From CBDCZY01 sp965224745 (lineage in GTDB: Bacteria; Pseudomonadota; Gammaproteobacteria; Methylococcales; Methylomonadaceae): DNA of 64,000 nt. Shown here one piece after another: positions 8,959 to 19,808 of this stretch. The notes under the pieces were generated by a model that was not told the origin of the DNA, made no database searches, and saw only the letters and a program-made list of their open reading frames with translations. The number at the start of each line of letters is the position of its first letter. Position 1 is the stretch's first letter. The stretch is taken from assembly GCA_965224745.1 (NCBI GenBank), contig CBDCZY010000002.1:930001-994000 (forward strand), written 5' to 3'. The position numbers and the translations under genes were made by a program.

Positions 8959-9056
8959 TCAGATTCTCAGCGTCGTGTAAAGAGAACTATTCCATATAGA
9001 TTTCGGTATTTTTTCACTGCTAATTACTCTATAGCTAAGTATCATTTGTATCGTAG

Positions 9057-9289
9057 CTATTCAGGATCCAGGTCCAATGGAATCAAATCCTGTTGGCCGT
9101 TCAGCAGTTGCTCGATCCGTTGTGCTAGTGCAGCTCATTGCTCCCGCGGCATATCGAAATGCCTGCCAAGGTTCACCAGAGTGCGCTGACGCGCACCCTG
9201 ATCCGTGCGGATTGATTCCACACCAGACAGTAGGTATCGTAGGGTTCTCCTGTGCGTCGGCTTTTAATCGAGGTGCGTCGAATGTACAT
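9057..9289 (-). pseudogene. IS1634-type (IS4 superfamily) transposase N-terminal remnant
   Basis: From ATG 9289 the minus strand reads MYIRRTSIKSRRTGEPYDTY, a typical start of IS1634-family transposases. A frameshift near residue 40 then moves to RQRTLVNLGRHFDMPREQ, followed by an in-frame stop, AALAQRIEQLLNGQQDLIPL and a terminal stop at 9057-9059. The catalytic DDE part is absent. The segment is visibly more GC-rich than its surroundings, which fits a foreign origin. No terminal inverted repeats were found. It lies just downstream of the Tc toxin genes. Confidence 0.75.
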
Positions 9290-9528
9290 GTCTGCATGCG
9301 TAGCGATACAGGGAGACGAAGTCAATGCTTTCTGTAAATATTATGGCACCACATTCCGTTCAAGAAAAACACCTTTGATTTTAAAAGACTTTTTTAATCA
9401 TAAAAGCCTTCAGTAACCAATAATCAATGACTTAAGCTGTTTTAGGTGACAAAGATGGGCTAGGAATGCCAACGCCAGTGATGGACGAACGTTTGAAACA
9501 GGTTTGCCGGTGTGAGTCATTACTCATC

Positions 9529-12500
9529 TCAGACCACGCTGTATTCAATATAAACATACAGATCACTCAGTTTGTGGTCATCGATAGCGGATTGATCTGA
9601 GGGAGCTGGTGTATCTGGCGCTAGGCCACCGGCGTTGGTTACGGAGAAGGATATAGTGATAGGTTCAGTACCAGGGTTAATGTTGCCACTCAAAATAGAT
9701 GGAATTACCGCGGAACGCAACCCTCCGAACTTGTCGTCTACAGAAAAATCTCCACTGGAAATCTCTTCCTCCGTACCTTCATCTCGAAATATAGTTATTG
9801 CCGGGCTACTATCGCCAGCGGTTTCAATGGATTCAGTCGCAAGTATTAAAGATGCACTCGAAATACTAAGGGTTTTTCCCTGCAAAAAGATTGGAAAATG
9901 TTTCTCAGAAATTTCGATATTAGTTGACTCTCCTAACGGATTATGAAGAAAAGAATGAAAACTCTGAGAGAATTCCTGGCGCAAGCTGAAAACTCTATAC
10001 AATTTCCCACCCTTAAGTAGGGCTTCTAAAGAACCCATCTCTTCCTCTACCGAACTTCTTAGGGTCTCATCATATTCCGCTGTATAACTAATATGTAATA
10101 TCACATCATTGATAGTTGAATAGTCAAATGGCTTGAAAGTTTTTGGCAACTTAAGATTCCACGAACTGATCGCGCCAGCGCCTTCAAAAGGCATATAACG
10201 TTCATCACGAAAATCGAGGTTAAATACCCCTGAGTCATTTTGTGCCGTGCTGGTTGCAATCGTTGTCGTCCGGGAAGGAGGAACAATAGATAAATTTTCG
10301 TCACCTGTTTTTGGCTCTTTCCTTATCTCGCTACTAGTCAAGCTTAAGATTGCGCTTACATTTGTGTATGGCCCTGTGATGCAAGGGATGGTGAGTCGAG
10401 CGGACTTAATTAGACATCGACATAGACCAGGATAAAACAGATAAATATATAGTTCTGGTATGTCAAATTCGCATTCTCCTGTTTCCTTCAGTGTTATAAG
10501 CGCGGCGGGATCAATTTGCGTCAAGGAAAATGCCTGATCAATTTCCATGCTTCGACTATTGGTTTCCATGAAACGAAGTTCCATTGAACGTAAATCATTG
10601 AGTATGCGTTCGCCTGCCATCAATCCTGCGCGAGAAGCATCCCAATAGTTGTTGTCCAGCAAGGTGGAGACATCATCATTGCGTTCAAACCGATAGGCTT
10701 GCTCGGCCAGTCTAGCCACCGAGATAATACTTTGATAGGCTTCCCGATACAGACGCTGAAGTTGCGTGGAAAGCCAAGTGTATAAGCCACGATTGGTAAA
10801 TCTGTCACGATAGAAAGCGTAGGTTTCTTCCAGGTTTTCAATGTTTATTTCATGCAGTTCTCGTGCTTGTATTGCGATATCACGTCGAATCCCTGATACG
10901 ACAATTTGTTTTTCCAGCGCTGCCAGTTCTTCTTTGGTTTGGTCGCGACTAAATTCCCAGCCTTGATCACGACGTTCGTAACCCGCATGTTTCCCTACCA
11001 TATCTGATGCTAGTAAATTCAATTTGCCAGATAAATCTGTAGCAATAGATGCCGCCTCAAAAAAGTTTTTTATGGAGTTGGTGGGAGTAGAAAAACTAAA
11101 CCCCAATATACTGGGAGACATTGAAGCACCTCCAGCTGCTAGCATAAATGGAACTCCAGGTATTTTTGCAGCATGGCCAAAATAATAAAGAGCATCACGC
11201 GCGTCTTCCAATCCCGTCAAACCCACTTCAAGTAAAGCACTATAATATTGCAAACGCTGATTGACACCTTCCTTCCTTACCAACAACGCCTCCAAGCTCT
11301 CCTCTGCCGCATTCACGTCCAAGTCTCTTTGCCTACTGGTCAGCTTCATGATGTTAGTCTGGTGTCGTAATCGCATCGCTGATAGTTCTTCAGCATCTTG
11401 TTTCTCCAGCGTGGCCAGTAATGCGCCACCATACGATTGCAAAGCACCTGCGTATTCTTTGGCTTTTGCGATGAGATAACTGAAACGATAAGGTGGAAGG
11501 TTGCCGTTAATGGAGCTCAACACATCATCCAGAGAGATTCCAGCAGCTTTTGCTCTTACCAATAACCGGGGGTCAGTCTCAGGTGCAAACAAAGGCAAAT
11601 CACGGCGAATACCGCTTAAGTTGAGGCAGTTGCGAATTTTGTACAGGCGGTCTTGCACGCGATCCCAATAAGCCAGAAGATCCGGGTTCAGCGGAATACA
11701 GAAACTACTTGCCTGCTGTAATAGACTCGTTGCAAACGATGCCATATCGGGTGATTCCTCAGAAGACGATCTTGCTTTCCAAGCAATGCCCGGTGGATTA
11801 TCATTTCGAAAATCATGCCCTGGAATATCTATAACAGCAGAAACGTCATCGGAACCGCCCCATGAAATGCTAAAGCCCTCAGGACTAAGCTCGGCCGTTC
11901 TTTCAGCGCTTTCCATACTAGATGAAGATACAGTCATAGAGTTAGAGATACCTCCACTATTGGGTACAGAAACAGATTCAAGTACTTGCTGAAATATGGA
12001 GTTTTGTGGTTGAAACATAGGGTCAATGTTAAAACTACCATCATCAGATTTTTCTTCGCAATCTCCTAGTTCTACTGGACGTTCGCCCAGCAGATCGGAT
12101 GCCATGACATAAAGCAAAGTCGCTTCATTGATTGATTCCCGTGTGTCCAGTGCAAATTCCTGGTCACCCCAATCAAGCAAGTTATCGATATATTTCATCA
12201 CCACATTCCGCATGTAGGCTCCCATGCGTTGGCGGGCAACCGCATGCGGGTTAAAGGGGTCATTTTCGTAAGCATGGATCGCTTCCGGATTATCCAGTTG
12301 CTCTCTAAGTGACGCTAGGTCACGGTTACGAAATTCGATGAACTGCCATACTCGATCAGATTCAATTTTTTTGCGTCTTTCTGGATCAGTAATTTCTCCA
12401 AGTCCGGTCGGTATATTGTTAGATGTGGGATCAAAAATGTAGTGATACCAACGCTGGGCATCGGTATATTTGCCTTGACTATTTAGGTGGTTGGCAATCA

Positions 12501-15500
12501 GTAATGGAATGTGGAAGAAGATCTCTCGGAAATAAATACCAAGTGAGCCTTTGAAATCAAGTATTCCATGGTTGCCTTCATTTGCCAACGTTATTTGAAT
12601 GTCCCTTACAGGCAAAACGGCTTCTTGCAGCAATTGTTGTTGCTTAATACTTAATAATTTATCGACACCTTTTTCAAATAAAACTCGCTCAATTTTAGCC
12701 GTAAGTGTACTACCCAATCGTTTGAGTCCATAGATTGGTTCAGATATATCAGCATTCTTTAGCGAATGAACATATAGCAAGTCACCTTGCACATTAAAAA
12801 TGCAATCAGTCAGCACACCATTTACAACCATACCGTCCCAGCTATCCATATTAAAGGAAAATAGGCGATGCTGTCTTGTGAATATTTCTGGTATATCCGG
12901 TTCCAATAAGTAGCGAACTGCATCCGCGAAAACCAGACCTGTAGTTATCTTGTACGGCTTCCCCCACCAGACCTCATTGGCTCTATTTACATTTATTCGG
13001 CCGATTTTTTTACTAGCCGTATTGATATCCCAAGTATTATCTTCAATATAACTACTTAAAGTAGGCTCATTCAGATCAGCATGAGATTTTAACTGAAATT
13101 CATCTATCAGCATCCCTGCCAACATTAGCTCATATACCGGCTCTCCTAGACCGAGCCAAGTATTCCGAGGGTCGGGAAACGGGTAAATACGATCCCATTT
13201 AAAACCCGTTAATGTGTATTCATCCTTTGGTTCAAAATGGAAATCAAATTCACCTAAAGAATGCTCTGGTATAAATAAAGTCTTTGCAATATTGTTTAGT
13301 TGGTTCGGGCTTACTATATATTTATAATTCAGTCGTTCATTTGTTAAACTAAGAGTTTCCGTTCCATTAAATGTTTCTGAATCATTACTTTGAATAAATT
13401 CGATCAGCAAATCTACGAATTCTGAAAATTCATCAAGATCAACAGGGTCTGGAGTTTCCGGAGTGGATTCTACTTCTCTGGATACAGCGGAAAAACGCAT
13501 GAGCTCACGTCTTATCTCTAAAATTTGAGCATTGCTTGCTAAGTCATCACTTATAACTAGCGCCTTTTTTACATTTTTGTTCTCTGAATAATTTTTAATA
13601 GCTTGAGGCGGGATCCATGACCCATCAGCTTGCAACCATGAAAAATTAATGATCAAACTATGCTTATACCCATCAAATCTAGATGTCCCCTCCAGGAATA
13701 CATTTTTAGGTCTCGTAGTAATCTCTACCCAAAACACATATAGTCGCCCTTTAAATACAATAGGCGACACCTTCTTCACAGGTATCTGAAGACCAATCTT
13801 ACGCCAGGCATTCCATACTATCTTTCTTGCCGTACCAGACTCTTGCGACTTATAAATATTCTCAATCGTTCGATAATAATAGATAGGTGGTTCACTGGAC
13901 GTCACGCCAAACAGATGCAACACATCCGCACCCTTGCTTCGGTCATGATAGGCACCCGCGATTTTGAGTTTTGCAATTTCCTCAAAACCATCGATGTACC
14001 TGGCATAGGCATCAAGCACGGATTGCGCGTTTATTTCCTGTTGCAATAGTTCTGCTTCAAACTCCTCGAAAAGTGGGGTTTTGTTGTGGCGAAGATCTGG
14101 CTCTAAGTAATTCTCAGGAAACAGGAAGACTTTTCGGTTTGCCTCCCAGACGCGATAATTCTTGCGCCATGCCCATTGAGCCTGAGCATTTCCATCCCTG
14201 AAACGAATTTGAAGCCCTGGATCAACCTCTATAGGCGTTTGCTCAAGATTCATAATCACGCGCTGAATATAAAGTTGCAGGCTGGCGATGCCCGCCACCA
14301 CTTTTGAGGTACGCGCACAACCTTCCAGTTCGGTGTCGATTAAAAAGTAATGGTAAAGATCATTGCTAGATCGGAAGATATCCTTGTCAGGATTCAGGTT
14401 ATGAATAATATAATCAGTCAGTGCATCCCGCTTTTGTTCCCGAATCTTATCTTCGAAAGGTTCTATCTTTCCCTGAAAAGATTGTTCTTTTTCGTACTTG
14501 GTGCGGATCGCGGTTATCAGATACGCAGCCGCCTGGGAGAGTTCATTATAACCATCAGAAATCAGGTAAGAGAGCGCTTCCCCGCCAATTCCTAGTCTTT
14601 GGGCTAACGCGACACTTGATTTAAGCTTGTGTAAGCTTTGCAGCACTTGGTTTTTGAGATCACCGGAAGCCGGGTCGATAAACCGGGGTAGTCCCAAGGT
14701 CTGATTGATAGAATTCATCAACCCTCTTTCTGCACCGAGCAAGATTGTCAGATCATCTAAATTTCCGTCTCGAAACCGCGTTTTTTCTATGTTGTAGTCA
14801 AAGCCTGTCGTTTGATCAAACAGTTTCTCAAACAGCTCTAGCAAACTTGTTTTTGATGTATTGAAGAGGGTTCGAAATAATTCGATCTGTTGCAGGGTAG
14901 CGAGCGTGAGATTACGAAATCCTTCCGCATCAGTGTGGTAAACATCCTCTATTCTACCTGAATGCCTTTGAATAAATGCCAGCGTTTCCGCGTTAAACGT
15001 TTTATTTTGAAAACAGACAGTCAGCTTAAACAGCGCCTCGATCAGGTCTTCCAGTTCTGTAAGCCCGGATTCTCTGTGCAGGATTCGCGTTAGTTTCTCG
15101 GCAAGGGATTCATCGGAGAAATCAAAACCTGCCAGCAATGCCAATGCTTTCACTTTTTCTATAGGGATACCGAATTCTGTGCTTAACTGGTTGGCAATCA
15201 CTTGCGGTGCAGAATATTGCATCAGCAAAGCATGCGCATCAGAAGGCCGAAGGGGAATTCCGTCTGGAATCGTGATAACCGTTCCTGCGTAAAAACCATG
15301 CGTTAGCCAGAATAAACGGAGGTTCTCTACCGACACAAAGAAAGCATCGTTGGCGGCGAGTATCGCGCGTGATTGCGCCACAGAAAGATCGAGTGTTCCA
15401 GCCAGTATACTGCCCGGTATATCAGGCGCTCCTGGCTGCTGATGGGCCGCTATGATTTCCTGTAGGGTACCTATCAGTGTAGCTTGCTGTTCAGGGGTAA

Positions 15501-18500
15501 AATCATCAGCAATGCTGGCGGGAATCAAGAGGTCAGGATCAGGATCAGGGTTGGATACCCTGTATATCTGAATGTCTGCGGCCTCGATAAAGGTGGATGT
15601 TGTTCGGCTGTTTGCTTTTATCAGAGCCTGAGATTGCGCCTCGGTAACACCCTCGATGTAAGCAAAAACCGTGTCCGTAAAAAGTAATGATTGCTCAGCG
15701 TCGACCTTCTGGATAATTTGATCAGCGACATCTATCGCATTATTCGCACTATCTTCTTCAAATAAATCACCAACCATCAAGGCCAGCTCTTTAATCGTAT
15801 AATCACTCGCATTTTGCCAAGTCACAAATTCATTCAGCGCAATCAAGTCTTCAAAATTTTCGACATGTTTTTTCTCTATACCAGATGAACCACCTGTCTT
15901 AAGACTCATGCGGATCAATGCAAATAGCTCAGGAATGGACAGACCATATAATTTGGCCAGCCGAGCATGACGATAAAGCAACGTCAGCGTTTGAAGCGTT
16001 ATATTAAACTTGCCATCAGCGTTTTGCGCCAATGTCTCGCCAAGTAGATCAATCAGTACGATCAAGTCATCGTCATCGATGTTCAAACCGGCCAACAGAC
16101 GGTGCTGGATCTTGGCATCCGACCCTTCTGGATCGGGCAAATCCAAGTGATAAGCCGCATGTTTGAATGGAACATCCAGAGTTTCTGGGTTAAGCCAGGG
16201 ATCAGGTGTTTCTATCGGTGCAGCACGGGAAAAACTGGCATGGTTAAACAGCTGATCAAAAAATGAAGGCGTACTCGTGCCATTGACTGATATTTCATCG
16301 AAGAACGTGCATAACTCTAAGACACTAACCTTGAGATGATTCTTCAGTACGTAAAGCTGCGTAAATTCCGGCAACGGAATATCTCTCCCTATAACACTGT
16401 CCTCTACTATATCTGCGGTATATATATGGTACAGAAGCTGATCCACCTCTTGCATAGACCAATCTGTCTTTCGCCAGAGGCGCACGAAACGGTGCATACG
16501 CTCCAAAACTGCAATAACATTATCTAAAATAACAGAAGCAGTAAGTACTATAAATTCCATGTCTGGTTGAAAATCAGGATCACCATCCCTCCGTCGACCT
16601 TCAAACCGTATAGAGTCAGATCCATTCAAAGTCACAAAGCGAGTATTAACGAGTATACTTAATTCCTCACGGGTGATCTCTAATGCTTGGAGAATGTGTT
16701 TGGTCTCCATGACGAAATCAAGTGCACCGGTGATGCGATAAAGATTCCTTATAAAATTAACATTTGAGTTTCTTTCCATTATCAATCTGTACTCACTTAG
16801 TGAAAGATTGAGTACTGCACGTGAAACAACATTTCCTGAATCTTTTTCATACATCAATAGAGTTTCAGCAATTTCACTGCGGCTTATAGAAAAATGTTCT
16901 AAATATGTTTCAAGCTCAACCAGCGGCAAGAAAAAGGGTTGTTGAATACTGTGTATTTCCGTTTCTTCATTCAGCTTTCTATATACAAACTCTTCTACTA
17001 CTATACGGTCTTTTAAATCACCATCGAATACAGGAGATGATTTAGTAGCAATATAGTTCTCAAGAATTTCTAATATGATCGTCAGATACGGAACCAGTGT
17101 TAATGTACACTCGCATGTTAGCGGAAGTGTATTCCACAGATCTGATCGGCGTATTTTAGGGTTCAAAGGATGATTAGCATTTATTCCGGTAAAATATTCT
17201 TCCAGTACATTGATTTTTAGAAAACCCATCAAGTCCGCAAAATAAGCGGCCGGGCTTAAAATCGATTGGCAATGTTTACATTTACAGTAATCCTGACTGC
17301 CGAACAGATCACTGTAGCCATCCAAACGGCGCAGATGCCGGTTTATATCCGGTGAGGTGTTATCAGCCAAACTGCCGCTTAAAGGAGTTGGGGAATAATC
17401 CAAAAGAAGTCCAAATTTTTCAATTGATTCAGACATAACCTCTGACATACTTTCGTAATAATAGCGAGCGATTGGCTCAGCTATACCTGTCGTGCGAACA
17501 AAATTTCCAAAACCCGCATCTATAACTTGATAGGACGAACTGTATCCACTTTCCATCAACAAATGTGCATGCTCAACATCTTGGGTAACTCGATAAACAC
17601 GCTGATTAGCTTTGAGGCTATTCACGATGAGGTTTTTATCTGATTCCGAAAAACTGTTCAGATCCAACTTCTCTATATCTTCACTATCAGGAACATAACT
17701 AAGTGAGAGAAACGACACGTTTTCATTGGTATCGTAAAATGACTCTAAGAGATTTACTCGGCGAATAGTCTCTGTGAGTTTGTCTTGGGATGATAATGAC
17801 CTGTCATCCAGAACTTTATCTAGCTCAAGACCTGGATACCGATTAGTTTTGCGTTCAAGAGCATGATAGGCGCTCTTTACCGATTCCCTTTCTTGCTGTG
17901 GAATATCTTCTAACTTGAGCGTCTCGTAAGGAATGCCCTGGAAAAGGTTTTCGTTCTTCTCAAATAACCGTTGAATGTCGCCGAGGTGCGAATCAAAACT
18001 GTCGGCCTCTACTGGTTGGTGTTGCCAGCGGAATACATCGTGGGGGAACAAGATTTCAATTTGCTTATGGAGCAACGCAGCATAGTCTCTTCGTGAGATA
18101 TCGCCGGGCGGATCGATCTGTGCTTCTTTTAGCAGTGTTTCCCAATCTGAACGTCGTTTTAGTACTTGCGTCAGATTGCGTAGTGACTTGAGCTGATCCT
18201 CGTTGCTGCGTTCCTTGATTACTTTGACCAGATCAAGATTGGTGTCAGTTAGCTGATACAGATTGGCATTCAGGCCGAACTCTTGAGCTTTGTCTTTTTC
18301 AAGTACACCATCATCTACTAGCGCGTCAATTTTTTCCTGTGTTATCGTATTGTGTCGGATATCGCGCTCAATGAGTTGTTCAACCGTCTCGTCCCTGAGT
18401 CCGGTGAATTCACCCAGGTGAAACGTCAACCCATCGAGTATCTCATTCTGAAATAATGGATTGGTTTGAAGCGGCGCATCAGGCTGCAAGATGTCCGTAA

Positions 18501-19707
18501 ATTTATCTGGCGTTTGCAGGGTATTGATTTTCGCTAATCCTTCTTGCGTTGCTAGTTGCGATAAGCCTGACCGATTGAGGTTTTCACGCAGGAACTCTTT
18601 AACTGACTGCTGTTGTTCAATCAATTGCGTAAGATCAAGCGAGTTCATGTGGAACTGCAATTCTTCGGAGCTGCCTTTAAAGTGCTCATCAAAGGATTGG
18701 CCAACACTGAGTAAGGCTTTATCTATGAGCTGCTGATAAAGCTGAGTGTCCTGTGCCTTGATTTTGCTCGGTGATAAGCTTGCTTGTCCCTGCAAGTTTT
18801 TCAGGTTAGATTTTATCGGGCGAGTTTTAGCCTTAATCGCTTTGAGCGTTGCATCTAATTGAGTGGCAACATCTCCAGGTACGATATTTTGTTCGATGGA
18901 TAGCTTAAGTGCGTCTCGCAATTTAGATGTTTCAACTGCGAATAACCGTTCTCTGACAGTCGGTAACCCTTGACGCATCCATGCGTAGAAAACACCATTG
19001 TCTATTTGACATTCTCGACTGTAGACTGTATCGAGTTGTAAATACTTCAAATGCCAGCTGGGAATTTGAGTTTCGCCTGCAAGAAACTTTATATCGTCTT
19101 CTGTTAGCTCGTGCAGCGAGACATCGCGAAACACTGGTTTCAAACAATTGAGATAGCGGGAATCTTCTGCTAAATCAGAGTCTGACTTGTCATCCAATTG
19201 GAGATCGATAATGACCACATGAGGGGCGTTGAAAAGTATATCTGTGGATGTACTAGCACCAGTTTGCTGGTCCGTCGCCGTTAGAATTAGATCAGCGCTT
19301 CCTTTTTCAGCACGTGTGAAACTACTTCGATCATAAAATATTGCATATTCGCCCAGTTGGTTGGTGACTGATTTTCCAAGCTCTTGTTCAGTTCGCAGGT
19401 CTTTGTCATGTGCAAGCAGGATGATGTCTTTAAGCGGCGTGTTTTTGTGATCGCTGACGATCCCGATTACCGCAAATCGGTCAATCTTAGCAACAACCTC
19501 CCGGAGCTTTTTTTCTGTCGACGCATTGATCTTTCCTGTTTCTTTCAAATCCTCTGCTTTTTGAAAAGCATTGACAGCCTCAATTGTTTTTTTGTCGAAA
19601 TCAGTAAGATTGAGCTCGCCAGATAACAATGCAGAGGAGAAATCGTCCTGGTCTGAAAGCCAGTAACCTGAGAGAACCAGTTGAATTTTTAGTTTCTCTA
19701 TTTCCAT
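9529..19707 (-). CDS. Tc (ABC) toxin A subunit, TcA-like, 3392 aa
   Basis: TcA subunits form a pentameric bell that binds the target cell and injects the TcC effector through a helical channel. Order seen: an N-terminal peptidoglycan-binding-like helical domain (about 1-72); a carboxypeptidase-regulatory/transthyretin-like beta domain (about 75-170); a long helical region; the VRP1 hallmark CKCKHCQSILSPAAYFADLM at about residue 810; neuraminidase-like and receptor-binding regions; a coiled channel-forming part (about 2770-3010) with the apolar hairpin PGVPFMLAAGGASMSPS; and a C-terminal TcB-binding domain with NLKLPKTFKPFDYSTINDVI. At 3392 residues it is longer than well-studied TcA proteins (about 2500). 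The ATG has GGAGAG upstream. It is downstream of the TcB-TcC gene on the same strand. Confidence 0.9.
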   Translation of the reverse strand: MEIEKLKIQLVLSGYWLSDQDDFSSALLSGELNLTDFDKKTIEAVNAFQKAEDLKETGKINASTEKKLREVVAKIDRFAVIGIVSDHKNTPLKDIILLAHDKDLRTEQELGKSVTNQLGEYAIFYDRSSFTRAEKGSADLILTATDQQTGASTSTDILFNAPHVVIIDLQLDDKSDSDLAEDSRYLNCLKPVFRDVSLHELTEDDIKFLAGETQIPSWHLKYLQLDTVYSRECQIDNGVFYAWMRQGLPTVRERLFAVETSKLRDALKLSIEQNIVPGDVATQLDATLKAIKAKTRPIKSNLKNLQGQASLSPSKIKAQDTQLYQQLIDKALLSVGQSFDEHFKGSSEELQFHMNSLDLTQLIEQQQSVKEFLRENLNRSGLSQLATQEGLAKINTLQTPDKFTDILQPDAPLQTNPLFQNEILDGLTFHLGEFTGLRDETVEQLIERDIRHNTITQEKIDALVDDGVLEKDKAQEFGLNANLYQLTDTNLDLVKVIKERSNEDQLKSLRNLTQVLKRRSDWETLLKEAQIDPPGDISRRDYAALLHKQIEILFPHDVFRWQHQPVEADSFDSHLGDIQRLFEKNENLFQGIPYETLKLEDIPQQERESVKSAYHALERKTNRYPGLELDKVLDDRSLSSQDKLTETIRRVNLLESFYDTNENVSFLSLSYVPDSEDIEKLDLNSFSESDKNLIVNSLKANQRVYRVTQDVEHAHLLMESGYSSSYQVIDAGFGNFVRTTGIAEPIARYYYESMSEVMSESIEKFGLLLDYSPTPLSGSLADNTSPDINRHLRRLDGYSDLFGSQDYCKCKHCQSILSPAAYFADLMGFLKINVLEEYFTGINANHPLNPKIRRSDLWNTLPLTCECTLTLVPYLTIILEILENYIATKSSPVFDGDLKDRIVVEEFVYRKLNEETEIHSIQQPFFLPLVELETYLEHFSISRSEIAETLLMYEKDSGNVVSRAVLNLSLSEYRLIMERNSNVNFIRNLYRITGALDFVMETKHILQALEITREELSILVNTRFVTLNGSDSIRFEGRRRDGDPDFQPDMEFIVLTASVILDNVIAVLERMHRFVRLWRKTDWSMQEVDQLLYHIYTADIVEDSVIGRDIPLPEFTQLYVLKNHLKVSVLELCTFFDEISVNGTSTPSFFDQLFNHASFSRAAPIETPDPWLNPETLDVPFKHAAYHLDLPDPEGSDAKIQHRLLAGLNIDDDDLIVLIDLLGETLAQNADGKFNITLQTLTLLYRHARLAKLYGLSIPELFALIRMSLKTGGSSGIEKKHVENFEDLIALNEFVTWQNASDYTIKELALMVGDLFEEDSANNAIDVADQIIQKVDAEQSLLFTDTVFAYIEGVTEAQSQALIKANSRTTSTFIEAADIQIYRVSNPDPDPDLLIPASIADDFTPEQQATLIGTLQEIIAAHQQPGAPDIPGSILAGTLDLSVAQSRAILAANDAFFVSVENLRLFWLTHGFYAGTVITIPDGIPLRPSDAHALLMQYSAPQVIANQLSTEFGIPIEKVKALALLAGFDFSDESLAEKLTRILHRESGLTELEDLIEALFKLTVCFQNKTFNAETLAFIQRHSGRIEDVYHTDAEGFRNLTLATLQQIELFRTLFNTSKTSLLELFEKLFDQTTGFDYNIEKTRFRDGNLDDLTILLGAERGLMNSINQTLGLPRFIDPASGDLKNQVLQSLHKLKSSVALAQRLGIGGEALSYLISDGYNELSQAAAYLITAIRTKYEKEQSFQGKIEPFEDKIREQKRDALTDYIIHNLNPDKDIFRSSNDLYHYFLIDTELEGCARTSKVVAGIASLQLYIQRVIMNLEQTPIEVDPGLQIRFRDGNAQAQWAWRKNYRVWEANRKVFLFPENYLEPDLRHNKTPLFEEFEAELLQQEINAQSVLDAYARYIDGFEEIAKLKIAGAYHDRSKGADVLHLFGVTSSEPPIYYYRTIENIYKSQESGTARKIVWNAWRKIGLQIPVKKVSPIVFKGRLYVFWVEITTRPKNVFLEGTSRFDGYKHSLIINFSWLQADGSWIPPQAIKNYSENKNVKKALVISDDLASNAQILEIRRELMRFSAVSREVESTPETPDPVDLDEFSEFVDLLIEFIQSNDSETFNGTETLSLTNERLNYKYIVSPNQLNNIAKTLFIPEHSLGEFDFHFEPKDEYTLTGFKWDRIYPFPDPRNTWLGLGEPVYELMLAGMLIDEFQLKSHADLNEPTLSSYIEDNTWDINTASKKIGRINVNRANEVWWGKPYKITTGLVFADAVRYLLEPDIPEIFTRQHRLFSFNMDSWDGMVVNGVLTDCIFNVQGDLLYVHSLKNADISEPIYGLKRLGSTLTAKIERVLFEKGVDKLLSIKQQQLLQEAVLPVRDIQITLANEGNHGILDFKGSLGIYFREIFFHIPLLIANHLNSQGKYTDAQRWYHYIFDPTSNNIPTGLGEITDPERRKKIESDRVWQFIEFRNRDLASLREQLDNPEAIHAYENDPFNPHAVARQRMGAYMRNVVMKYIDNLLDWGDQEFALDTRESINEATLLYVMASDLLGERPVELGDCEEKSDDGSFNIDPMFQPQNSIFQQVLESVSVPNSGGISNSMTVSSSSMESAERTAELSPEGFSISWGGSDDVSAVIDIPGHDFRNDNPPGIAWKARSSSEESPDMASFATSLLQQASSFCIPLNPDLLAYWDRVQDRLYKIRNCLNLSGIRRDLPLFAPETDPRLLVRAKAAGISLDDVLSSINGNLPPYRFSYLIAKAKEYAGALQSYGGALLATLEKQDAEELSAMRLRHQTNIMKLTSRQRDLDVNAAEESLEALLVRKEGVNQRLQYYSALLEVGLTGLEDARDALYYFGHAAKIPGVPFMLAAGGASMSPSILGFSFSTPTNSIKNFFEAASIATDLSGKLNLLASDMVGKHAGYERRDQGWEFSRDQTKEELAALEKQIVVSGIRRDIAIQARELHEINIENLEETYAFYRDRFTNRGLYTWLSTQLQRLYREAYQSIISVARLAEQAYRFERNDDVSTLLDNNYWDASRAGLMAGERILNDLRSMELRFMETNSRSMEIDQAFSLTQIDPAALITLKETGECEFDIPELYIYLFYPGLCRCLIKSARLTIPCITGPYTNVSAILSLTSSEIRKEPKTGDENLSIVPPSRTTTIATSTAQNDSGVFNLDFRDERYMPFEGAGAISSWNLKLPKTFKPFDYSTINDVILHISYTAEYDETLRSSVEEEMGSLEALLKGGKLYRVFSLRQEFSQSFHSFLHNPLGESTNIEISEKHFPIFLQGKTLSISSASLILATESIETAGDSSPAITIFRDEGTEEEISSGDFSVDDKFGGLRSAVIPSILSGNINPGTEPITISFSVTNAGGLAPDTPAPSDQSAIDDHKLSDLYVYIEYSVV

Positions 19708-19808
19708 TATTCTCTCCGAATATTAAAGATGATTACAGCATTAAAGTCTCTGTTTTTAGTTTTATTTCTTACTGCTTTTGTTTGGATTAAGTGCTCCTGA
19801 CCGCTTGA

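Noticed and set aside
9077..9337. Plus-strand 86-residue open frame
   Set aside because: The minus strand here clearly encodes a broken IS1634 transposase; the plus frame has no ribosome site or recognisable motif.
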